Assembly (NCBI RefSeq): GCF_003813865.1
Contig: NZ_RMVG01000001.1
Location: forward strand, 248,001-312,000
Source of the DNA: Candidatus Pantoea deserta
GTDB taxonomy: Bacteria; Pseudomonadota; Gammaproteobacteria; Enterobacterales; Enterobacteriaceae
Direction: 5' to 3'
DNA: 64,000 bases
Position numbers and translations under genes: made by a program. The notes beneath the pieces were generated by a model. The model had not been told where the DNA came from, ran no database searches, and saw only the letters and a program-made list of their open reading frames with translations. Every line of letters begins with the position of its first letter. The stretch's first letter is position 1. Positions 7,535-14,419 of the stretch are shown piece by piece.

Positions 7535-7853
7535 CGTTACGTTTTGATTGAAAGAACCCCATTTTGCAAGGTCCGCTCCTGACACAGAGCTGCCTGTCAA
7601 ATTAGGTTTAGATCTGTGCCATAGCTGTGTCAGGTAAAATCTGAGCCAATACAATTTAGATAAGTCAATCTATCCGCATGGATTTATTTGTTATAATATT
7701 TGGTAAGCGCCTACTCGCCCATCTTTATTATATTTACTATTCCATCGATTCGCAGACAGACTTTTTAAATATCACTCACTCTAAACACTCGCTTTTCATT
7801 AATCTATACTTTTTTAATCCACTCTAATATCCATTAATAAACATTAGAGCGGA
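7535..7853. other. AT-rich intergenic stretch with a long inverted repeat
   Basis: The GIY-YIG and HrgA-type genes end here convergently. The stretch contains no convincing gene. A 10-bp inverted repeat, CCTGACACAG at 7578-7587 and CTGTGTCAGG at 7625-7634, encloses 37 bases; it could be a stop for one of the genes or an old mobile-element end. No T-run follows the arms. Confidence 0.4.
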
Positions 7854-8786
7854 TTATCTATTCCAGAGCGCTTTGTGTATTTTTCCTGTCTGGTGATAAT
7901 CGGAAACCAGATCGATGAACTCTTTAAAGTCTTTGTTCTCTACCACCAGGCGGTTGACGGATTGCCAATCAACACTTGTTCGCTCTCGTGCAGGAATCAG
8001 AGTTTGGCTATTACCGGGATCTTGCGGATTAAGAAGGATCACGCCAATACCATGCAATGCACACAACATCTGTAGTTCTCTTTCTACACCACGCTGTTTA
8101 TCTTCATTTATTTCAGTCGCGACGAGATAACCAAAATGGGCCCAGCTTGAATTGCTCACAGCCTGGAAGAAACATTCTCGAACATTGCTACGGTTAAGCT
8201 GACGCTTTACCTCAAAAGACCATAGACGGGTTAAACGCCCTTCGCTATACCGTACGCAGTTTTGCACGACGCTATCCCAACCTTTATCGAGAGGCTGCAA
8301 AGCAACAATATCCGGATAAAGCCAATGGTTTGCGCCAAGTCCTTTGTTGTTGCTTGAACGCTTTTCATCGATACGACGGCAAAGTAACTCTTCTTCTTCA
8401 GAAAGGTACTCAATCAAAAGCGGATAAAGAGCATGCTCAGAAAAAGCTACCGTCTCAGCAGACGGAGTCGGAGCAATATCAAAAGATGACTCTTGTTGCA
8501 CGCCATTATCGATTTCCTTACCCCAGTAATAAAGTCTGGGTCGAGGTTTGTCACGCGTCATAACCTGAGGACACATCGCTTTTGCCTGAACGGTTCTACT
8601 CCCACCGACTTCAGCAGCTATTTGACTCAAGAAATCTTCATCGCTGCCGAATCGAGGATTTTGACGCTTTACAGCAAGCTCTGCGCCATAGTGATCAATG
8701 ATTTTTTGGGCAAGCTGACGGGCTGTAAATTGCTCATCAGGATTAGCCTGAAGAACATTAATAATCATCTGTGGCCGACTAGTCAT
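7854..8786 (-). CDS. HrgA-type protein: winged-helix N-terminus plus PD-(D/E)XK nuclease-like domain
   Basis: The 310-residue protein joins two parts. Residues 1-75 (MIINVLQANPDEQFTARQLA onward) look like a HARE-HTH/winged-helix DNA-sensing domain. Residues 155-225 look like a restriction-endonuclease fold: PD159 (WLYPDIV), then a strand with FE192-V-K194, and a following helix with Gln (FFQAVSNSSW) ending in GYLVATEI. The spacing D-x32-E-x-K fits an active PD-(D/E)XK site. The layout agrees with the COG2958/HrgA family; hrgA of Helicobacter is known as a gene that replaces a restriction gene. No methyltransferase is nearby, so it is not an ordinary restriction-modification pair. Defence against foreign DNA is an inference from domains and place. 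Confidence 0.7.
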   Translation of the reverse strand: MTSRPQMIINVLQANPDEQFTARQLAQKIIDHYGAELAVKRQNPRFGSDEDFLSQIAAEVGGSRTVQAKAMCPQVMTRDKPRPRLYYWGKEIDNGVQQESSFDIAPTPSAETVAFSEHALYPLLIEYLSEEEELLCRRIDEKRSSNNKGLGANHWLYPDIVALQPLDKGWDSVVQNCVRYSEGRLTRLWSFEVKRQLNRSNVRECFFQAVSNSSWAHFGYLVATEINEDKQRGVERELQMLCALHGIGVILLNPQDPGNSQTLIPARERTSVDWQSVNRLVVENKDFKEFIDLVSDYHQTGKIHKALWNR

Positions 8787-9017
8787 GGCTCCTGCCTTTG
8801 ATGTAACAGTAAGAAAGCTTCTATCTGAATGAATGGCTAAACCTCAGATGCTGCTTTTCTGATGAGACAGTGTAAAACTACCTATCACTTGAACCAAGCT
8901 TACAATATGAGTGTTTGGCATTGAACAACAGATTTCATTATCAAAAAGAAAACTCCATTAGAAGCTATGTTAGAGAAAAAATAAGGTATGTCAGACATAT
9001 ACCTTCAATACATCTAA

Positions 9018-10273
9018 TCATTCCGTGTTTAATTTGGCAAAATCAAACGGACTCACCGCCTTCTCAAGATTCGCATCAAAAAAATCAGCCCACCACTGCA
9101 GCATCAGTCGCCGCTCATCAAGATGCTCAGCCTTATAAATGTAAGCTGCACGTACTGAGTTACGCTCCATATGACTCATCTGCCGTTCAACCGCATCCCT
9201 CGACCACAATCCCGATTCTATCAATGAACTACATGCCATCGTCCTGAAACCATGCCCACAAACCTCTACCTTAGTGTCATAACCCATAACGCGCAGCGCC
9301 TTATTCACCATATTTTCACTCATCGGTTTACGATGGTTGTGATCGCCAGTGAAAACAAAATCGCGAGCGCCACTAAGTCTGTGTACCTGTCTACGGATTG
9401 CTAACGCCTGACGAGATAACGGCACCAAATGAGGTGTACGCATTTTTGCGCCGCGCTGGGAGTGCTTTACCCCTTCAATTGCTTATCGCTCAGCTGGAAT
9501 CGTCCACATAGATGTTTCAAAATCGATCTCTGACCAACGGGCAAAACGCAGTTCACTGGAACGAATGAAGACGAGCAGGGTTAGCTCAACGGCAAGGCGA
9601 GTTAAGGTCTACCGGTATAGCTATCAATTCGTTGCAGAAGCTCGGGAATACGTTTCAATTCAAGAGCAGCTTGATGCTGTCTGTTACTTGAAGCAACGAC
9701 ACCAACCATCTCCTGCGCGGGATTGTAGTCGAGCAAACTGCTCTATATGGCATAACGCATAATTGCCGCAGTTCGCTGTTGCAGCCGTGATGCAACTTCA
9801 AGAAGTCCAGAAATCTATACGACTTTTATCGGGACTAATAAATTCCGTGTTTTAAGTTCGGCAATATTACGTTTGCCAATGGCTGAAAAAAGATTGTCCT
9901 CCAGACTTTTCAGTACTCGTCGGCTATGTTCTTCCGACCACTTTTTATTTTTGGCATGCCACTCAACAGCAAGCTGTTCGAAAGTACTTGCTTGTTCCTG
10001 CTCAACCTTATCATTTTTCTTTATTTCTCCCGGATCGACGCCATTCGCTAGCAGCTTACGCGCTTCGTCACGACGTGCTCTGGCCTCCGCCAGTGTGATT
10101 TCAGGATAAACCCCAAGTGCCAACATCTTTTGCTTGCCGTCATAACGGTACTGCAAATGCCAGTACTTAGAACCACTTGGGTGGACAAGAAGATGCATAC
10201 CGTTGTCATTAGTAACCTTGTATTACTTATCCGTTGGCTTGGCTGTTCTAACTTTGATATCTGTTAGAGCCAT
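9018..10273 (-). pseudogene. P4-type tyrosine integrase, heavily decayed
   Basis: This is the wreck of the integrase that brought an element into leuX. Starting at the ATG at 10273 (MALTDIKVRTAKPTDK), a TAA at 10225-10223 interrupts the first part. The frame then resumes (HLLVHPSGSKYWHLQYRYDG, ALGVYPEITLAEARARR) to 9815. The middle section 9444-9814 carries several frameshifts and stops, with recognisable pieces such as DYNPAQEMVG and ELKRIPELLQRID. The C-terminal catalytic part is readable from 9443 to 9018 and contains the Arg box as CGHGFRTMACSSLIE, the second conserved His as MSHMERNSVRAAYI, and the Tyr in AAYIY. It is read away from the tRNA 3' end, the standard arrangement for this family. 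It cannot excise the islet. Confidence 0.9.
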
Positions 10274-10286
10274 GCTTATCCCCTCC

Positions 10287-10346
10287 CTGTTGGTACAAGC
10301 ATTATCGAACCGGAAATACCATCATCTGTACCAACCTCTGTTGGTA
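10287..10346. repeat. Repeated CTGTTGGTA motif between leuX and the integrase
   Basis: CTGTTGGTA occurs at 10287-10295 and again at 10338-10346, 51 bases apart. The second copy also forms a small palindrome with TACCAAC at 10329-10335 (loop of four). Repeats at this place, between the tRNA attachment end and the integrase start, are the expected position of integrase or excisionase arm-binding sites. That role is inferred. Confidence 0.4.
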
Positions 10347-10422
10347 GATGTACATGGATGTCGGTTGATCTTGAGAGAGTTAAAATAGCGAGAAAGGTAA
10401 ATAAATACTAAATTCCAGACAC

Positions 10423-10445
10423 AAAAAAAGCCGCCCATAAGCGAC
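10423..10445 (-). terminator. Intrinsic terminator of leuX
   Basis: On the minus strand a short stem, GTCGC with GCGGC (one G-U pair) around the loop TTATGG, is followed by a run of seven T. It lies 16 bases after the tRNA 3' end and fits as the leuX transcription stop, separating leuX from the integrase remnant. Confidence 0.65.
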
Positions 10446-10460
10446 CTCTCTCTTTTCCGA

Positions 10461-10545
10461 TGGTGCCGAAGGCCGGACTCGAACCGGCACGTATTTCTAC
10501 GGTTGATTTTGAATCAACTGCGTCTACCGATTTCGCCACTCCGGC
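10461..10545 (-). tRNA. leuX: tRNA-Leu, anticodon CAA
   Basis: An 85-base gene that matches E. coli leuX nearly base for base, with encoded CCA at the end. The anticodon stem-loop reads GTTGATTCAAAATCAAC with CAA in the loop, reading UUG codons; the long variable arm of a class II tRNA is present. The acceptor pairs GCCGGAG with CTTCGGC through one G-U wobble, where E. coli has an A-U pair. leuX is a known integration site for P4-type elements, and the integrase remnant just after its 3' end fits that use. The gene is intact, so the attached element rebuilt the 3' end on entry. Confidence 0.95.
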
Positions 10546-10572
10546 ACGGAAGGGATGCGGAAAACGTTGAGG

Positions 10573-10600
10573 ATTATACCCTTACCCACCTGGCGCGCAA
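10573..10600 (-). promoter_or_regulatory. leuX promoter
   Basis: On the minus strand, TTGCGC (10600-10595) and a perfect TATAAT (10578-10573) are separated by 16 bases. Transcription would start about 20 bases before the tRNA. The region after the -10 box, CCTCAAC, lacks a clear GC-rich stringent discriminator. Confidence 0.65.
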
Positions 10601-10814
10601 CCGGAATCACCGCGTCTGTGCGCTAAGCGTCGAAAAAAACATCAGTCCCCGCCCCGCGCCAGTTCTCTTCTGATACGCTCGCCGCCTCCCCTACAGAATC
10701 CTCCTATTCCGCCCCGGTCACTCTCCCCTGCCGGAACTTTCCCCCCTCAGATTCCTCTTAGCAAAGCTAGCGGCGCAACTCATAGCGCGCGGTTCGAATA
10801 TAAACGAGGTTGAG

Positions 10815-11336
10815 ATGAATAAAGCGACACAACGTATTTTTTTAGGGATGGGGTTCAGCGCGCTTCTGTTAGCAGGCAGCGCATCGGCGGCAAGCTGGCA
10901 GGATCAGCTGAGCAGTGCGGCATCGCAGCTCAGTCAGCAGAACAGTAGCAACAGCAGCACAACCACCAGCACAGCGCAGAACGGCGGGCTGTCTCTGGGT
11001 ACGCTGACCGGCCTGCTGAACGGCGGCGACAAAGCGGTAAGCTCGAACAGCATGACCAATGCGGCAGGCGTGATGCAGTACTGCGTGCAGCATAACGTGG
11101 TGGATAACAACGTGAAGTCGGTGAAAGAGCAGGTGCTGGATAAGCTCGGCCTGAGCAGCCAGACGGCGCAGACGCAAAACACCGACTACCAGCAGGGCAT
11201 CGCCGGCCTGCTTAATACCGGCAACGGTCAGCAGCTTAACCTGCAAAGCCTGAGCAACTCGCCGATGGGCGAGAAGCTGAAAACCAAGGCCTGTGACGTA
11301 GTGCTCAAACAGGGCAAAAAATATATCGGCGTGTAA
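10815..11336 (+). CDS. yjjA: YjjA-like DUF2501 periplasmic protein
   Basis: A 173-residue secreted protein with a clear signal peptide (MGFSALLLAGSASA cut region) followed by a Ser/Gln/Asn-rich stretch (residues about 33-60) and the DUF2501 core, which has two cysteines (VMQYCVQHN and TKACDVVLKQGKKY) likely joined in a disulfide. The family includes E. coli YjjA; its function is not established. GAGGTTGAG stands directly before the ATG as a ribosome site. The low-complexity linker is longer than usual. Upstream DNA back to leuX contains no other gene, and a large hairpin follows the stop. Confidence 0.8.
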   Translation: MNKATQRIFLGMGFSALLLAGSASAASWQDQLSSAASQLSQQNSSNSSTTTSTAQNGGLSLGTLTGLLNGGDKAVSSNSMTNAAGVMQYCVQHNVVDNNVKSVKEQVLDKLGLSSQTAQTQNTDYQQGIAGLLNTGNGQQLNLQSLSNSPMGEKLKTKACDVVLKQGKKYIGV

Positions 11337-11343
11337 TGCCAAC

Positions 11344-11393
11344 GGCGCGGAGTCGGGAGGAGCTGTCCCTCTTCCCGCCAGTCTCTCCGCGCC
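11344..11393 (+). terminator. Hairpin after yjjA
   Basis: A 9-bp outer stem (GGCGCGGAG at 11344-11352, CTCCGCGCC at 11385-11393) encloses an inner GGGA/TCCC stem and is followed by a pyrimidine-rich stretch without a clean T-run. It lies directly after the yjjA stop and probably ends its message. Confidence 0.5.
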
Positions 11394-11507
11394 CTCTCTT
11401 CCCCGTCAGCCATTCCACATCAGTCTCTTATAACCTGCACGGGCCGCATTTCCCCGCCAGACTAACAGCGCTATAGTGAAGGTTTTAAGCCACAAAGGAC
11501 AGCGCGC

Positions 11508-12143
11508 ATGAAAGGCATCAACATTGCGATTTACTTCGATCCCGATCTTATTTTTGCCACGGTGCATCAGCCAGACGGCAGCTATCTGAGCAAAAACTTT
11601 CAGTATGACGATGCGGTTATTGAAGAGATCTACCAGTGGCTGGAACAGTTCACGCCGAACCGCACCCATCTCTGCCTGCTTGAGCATGACACTGCCGACA
11701 TCCTTGCCGATGAGCTGGTCGATAACGGCTATCACGTCCATCGCGTCAGCACGCATCAGCTGCTGGAGTGGTTTACATCGACGCCGCCCGCCACGCCGGA
11801 TGGTTCGCCGGTGCGTGCGCTGCTGCGCTATCTGGAAGAGGAAAAGCCTGAAGAGTATGTGTCGCGCACGCCGCAGATCGAAGCGCTGCTCGATATGTTC
11901 GACGATCTGGATGCGCTGGAAGAGGTGGAAGAGGACGATGATGAAGACAGCCTGCCGGATGACGTGCTGCGCCTGGTAAAGCAGAAAAAGATAACCGGTA
12001 TCGCGGCGGCGCAGAGCCTGATCCCGGAACTGAACGAACGTATCCGCGAGCACCTGATGCGCTACCCTGAGCTGATGACGCCAGAACTGCTGGAAGACTT
12101 CTTCCCGGAACTGCTGGAAGCGATGGAGCGTCCTAAACACTAA
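11508..12143 (+). CDS. Acidic protein of unknown function, RNase H-like N-terminal layout
   Basis: I do not recognise this 211-residue protein. The N-terminal 85 residues alternate strands and helices (INIAIYFDPDLIFATVHQPD, then HLCLLEHDTADILADELV and VHRVSTHQLLEWF) in the order seen in the RNase H-like domain of IS110-type DEDD transposases, with an Asp on the first strand and a Glu in the LLEHD strand. A strongly acidic segment follows (about residues 125-150, EEVEEDDDEDS), then a helical tail. There is no C-terminal transposase half, so if related it is a domesticated fragment. The ATG follows CAGCGCGC with no clear ribosome site, and marC begins 33 bases downstream. Codon usage matches the core genes. 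Confidence 0.6.
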   Translation: MKGINIAIYFDPDLIFATVHQPDGSYLSKNFQYDDAVIEEIYQWLEQFTPNRTHLCLLEHDTADILADELVDNGYHVHRVSTHQLLEWFTSTPPATPDGSPVRALLRYLEEEKPEEYVSRTPQIEALLDMFDDLDALEEVEEDDDEDSLPDDVLRLVKQKKITGIAAAQSLIPELNERIREHLMRYPELMTPELLEDFFPELLEAMERPKH

Positions 12144-12176
12144 GTCTTTCGGCCGGGTCATATACAGAGGACGCTT

Positions 12177-12854
12177 ATGCAGGCGTTATTAGAAGCCACT
12201 GGATTAGGGCTGATCGTGCTGCTGCCGCTCGCTAACCCGCTCACCACCGTTGCGCTCTTCCTGGGGCTGGCGAGCGAGATGAATAGCAGCGAGCGCAACC
12301 GCCAGGCGCTTCAGGCCTCTACTTATGTGTTCGCCATCATGATGGTGGCCTGGTACGCGGGCAACGCGGTGCTTAACACCTTCGGCATCTCGATTCCTGG
12401 TTTGCGCATCGCGGGCGGCCTGATCGTCGCCTTTATCGGCTTTCGCATGCTGTTTCCCGCCCAGCCGATTGGTCATTCGGTCGAGGCGCAGCATAAGCAG
12501 GATGAGCTGGACCGCAGCCATGCGCGTCAGGAGCCGGTCAATATCGCGTTCGTGCCGCTGGCGATGCCGAGTACCGCAGGGCCAGGCACCATCGCGATGA
12601 TTATCAGCTCGGCGTCCACGGTAAAAAGCGGCGTCACCTTTCCTGCCTGGGTGATCGCCGTCGCCCCGCCGCTGACCTTTCTGATCGTCGCCGTGATCCT
12701 GTGGATCGCGCTGCGCAGCTCAGGCAGCATTATGAAACTGGTAGGGAAAAGCGGTATTGAAGCGATTTCGCGCCTGATGGGCTTTTTGCTGGTCTGTATG
12801 GGGGTGCAGTTTGTGATTAACGGCGTGCTGGAAGTGGCACATAACTTCCATTAA
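12177..12854 (+). CDS. marC: MarC family inner membrane protein
   Basis: A 225-residue polytopic protein with six predicted membrane segments, close to E. coli MarC over its whole length: [20 protein letters not shown] at the start, [20 protein letters not shown], the conserved [20 protein letters not shown] loop and [20 protein letters not shown]. MarC was once linked to multiple antibiotic resistance, but that was not upheld and its substrate is unknown. It contains a charged loop (about residues 100-122) of variable length. The marRAB genes that flank marC in E. coli are absent here. An AGAGGACGC site lies before the ATG. Three hairpins follow the stop. Confidence 0.85.
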   Translation: MQALLEATGLGLIVLLPLANPLTTVALFLGLASEMNSSERNRQALQASTYVFAIMMVAWYAGNAVLNTFGISIPGLRIAGGLIVAFIGFRMLFPAQPIGHSVEAQHKQDELDRSHARQEPVNIAFVPLAMPSTAGPGTIAMIISSASTVKSGVTFPAWVIAVAPPLTFLIVAVILWIALRSSGSIMKLVGKSGIEAISRLMGFLLVCMGVQFVINGVLEVAHNFH

Positions 12855-12964
12855 GGCCGGTGTCGAAAAGCGCACGTCAGGCAGTCAAAATGTTCTGTCA
12901 AACGGCTAACAAACTCAAAACGCGGGTGACATGGCCCGAAGAGCAAAGCGTCCCGCGACTGGAC

Positions 12965-13038
12965 AAAAACGCCGGGAGCGTTTTTGAACAACGCGAAGCG
13001 TTGGCCCGTTTACGGGCGCACCTCAGGGATGAGGTGCG
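12965..13038. repeat. Cluster of three hairpins after marC
   Basis: Three perfect stems stand in a row: AAAAACGC/GCGTTTTT (12965-12985, loop CGGGA, with the T-run inside the arm, terminator-like for marC), GCCCG/CGGGC (13004-13017, loop TTTA) and CGCACCTC/GAGGTGCG (13017-13038, loop AGGGAT). The 300-base region 12855-13152 has no convincing gene. The dense structure resembles an interspersed intergenic element more than a single terminator. Confidence 0.45.
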
Positions 13039-13123
13039 TAATTGCGCGGGACGAGCGGGCAAGGATGCGTAAAGCGCCTTTGCGATCGGGCCTTGTCACC
13101 CGCGTCTGCGCATAACAGCCAAC

Positions 13124-13145
13124 AAAAAAGGGCGCCGCGGCGCCC
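13124..13145 (-). terminator. Terminator of the gluconate-type dehydrogenase operon
   Basis: On the minus strand the palindrome GGGCGCCGCGGCGCCC (13145-13130) is followed by TTTTTTG. It sits seven bases after the cytochrome gene stop and is a strong intrinsic terminator. Confidence 0.85.
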
Positions 13146-13152
13146 TTCACTT

Positions 13153-14415
13153 TTACTTTTCTTCGTGCTTCAGCGACTTCCGCACATCCGCAACCTGATC
13201 CTTGCTCACCGCCGGCGCGCTGTTGCTCCAGCCCTGGCGAATAAAGGTGGCAAGCTGCGCCACTTCGTCGTCGCTCAGACGCTTGCCGAAGCCCGGCATC
13301 GCCAGCGTTGACGGCGCTTTCTCCGTCGACGGCTGCTGCGCGCCTTCAAGGATGGTATGGATCAAACCGGTCGGATCCTTAGCGTTGACGATCGTCGCCT
13401 GATCCAGCTCCGGGAAGATCCCCGGCGCGCCCTTACCGGTGACAAAGTGGCATGCGGCGCAGTTGTCGAGATAGAGACGCTCGCCTTCACTGAGGTTCTT
13501 CGCCGCCGTCAGCTTCGCTTCGGTCGCCTGCTGCGCCTGTACGTTATAAGCCTGCAACGGTGGGTTGCCGCCGAGGAACTTCAGGTACGCGGCGACGGCT
13601 TTAAGATCGGCATCGGTCATATGCGAGCTGCTGTGTTCGATAACCGATTTCATCTCGCCGCCGACAGCGGCTTTGTCGTTGCGTCCGGTTTGCAGGTAAT
13701 CAACGATCTCCTGCTCGCTCCAGCGCGGCAGACCACGCAGCGACGGCACGTCCCAGTTATTCAGGCTGCCGCCCGCCAGGAACTTCGCATCGCTGCTGTC
13801 TAGCGCTTTCTCGTTCATACCGAGGCCGCGCGGCGTATGACAGCTGCCGCAGTGGCCGAGGCTCTCGACGATGTAGGCGCCGCGGTTGATCTCTTCAGAC
13901 GCGCCGCCAATCGGCTGGAACGGCTTGTCGCTGGTAAACGCCCAGTTCCAGAAACGCATCCCCCAGCGCTGGCTGAACGGGAAGCTAAGGCTGGTTTCCG
14001 GCGGCTGCTCAGCGCTCGGCTTGACGCCTTTCATGAAGTAAACATACAGAGCATGCATATCTTCATCGCTGATTTTGGCGTAATCCGGGTAAGGCATCGC
14101 CGGATAGAGGCGCGAGCCATCCGGCAGCACGCCTTTGCGCACCGCGTCAGAGAACTGCTGTTCGCTGTAGTTGCCGATGCCGTGCTCTTTGTCCGGCGTG
14201 ATATTGGTCGAATAGATGGTGCCGAGATTCGACTCAATCGCCAGGCCGCCGGCGTAGTCCGGCTTGCCAGGAAGCGAGTGGCAGGCCATACAGTCACCGA
14301 GGCGCGACAGGTATTCGCCCTTCTTGATCAGCTGGGCCTCATCTTCCGCATGCGCCTGGGTCGCCATGCATCCCAGCAGCACGGCGTTGGCGAGTAACAA
14401 TGATTTCAGTTTCAT
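13153..14415 (-). CDS. Gluconate 2-dehydrogenase-type cytochrome c subunit, three haems
   Basis: A 420-residue periplasmic electron-transfer subunit with a signal peptide (LLLANAVLLGCMATQAHA) and three CXXCH haem sites: CMACH (about residue 42), CGSCH (about 192) and CAACH (about 320). It passes electrons from the FAD subunit to membrane ubiquinone. Triple-haem subunits of this kind serve gluconate, 2-ketogluconate, sorbitol or fructose dehydrogenases. It is the last gene of a three-gene unit and lies four bases after the GMC subunit gene, followed by a strong terminator. The sequence does not fix the sugar acid; gluconate is the best-supported guess because the small subunit belongs to the gluconate dehydrogenase subunit-3 family. 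Confidence 0.88.
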   Translation of the reverse strand: MKLKSLLLANAVLLGCMATQAHAEDEAQLIKKGEYLSRLGDCMACHSLPGKPDYAGGLAIESNLGTIYSTNITPDKEHGIGNYSEQQFSDAVRKGVLPDGSRLYPAMPYPDYAKISDEDMHALYVYFMKGVKPSAEQPPETSLSFPFSQRWGMRFWNWAFTSDKPFQPIGGASEEINRGAYIVESLGHCGSCHTPRGLGMNEKALDSSDAKFLAGGSLNNWDVPSLRGLPRWSEQEIVDYLQTGRNDKAAVGGEMKSVIEHSSSHMTDADLKAVAAYLKFLGGNPPLQAYNVQAQQATEAKLTAAKNLSEGERLYLDNCAACHFVTGKGAPGIFPELDQATIVNAKDPTGLIHTILEGAQQPSTEKAPSTLAMPGFGKRLSDDEVAQLATFIRQGWSNSAPAVSKDQVADVRKSLKHEEK

Positions 14416-14419
14416 ATGC

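Noticed and set aside
12860-13072. A 70-codon open frame after marC
   Set aside because: It crosses three hairpins, has no ribosome site and its protein looks like no family; the repeats explain the open frame.
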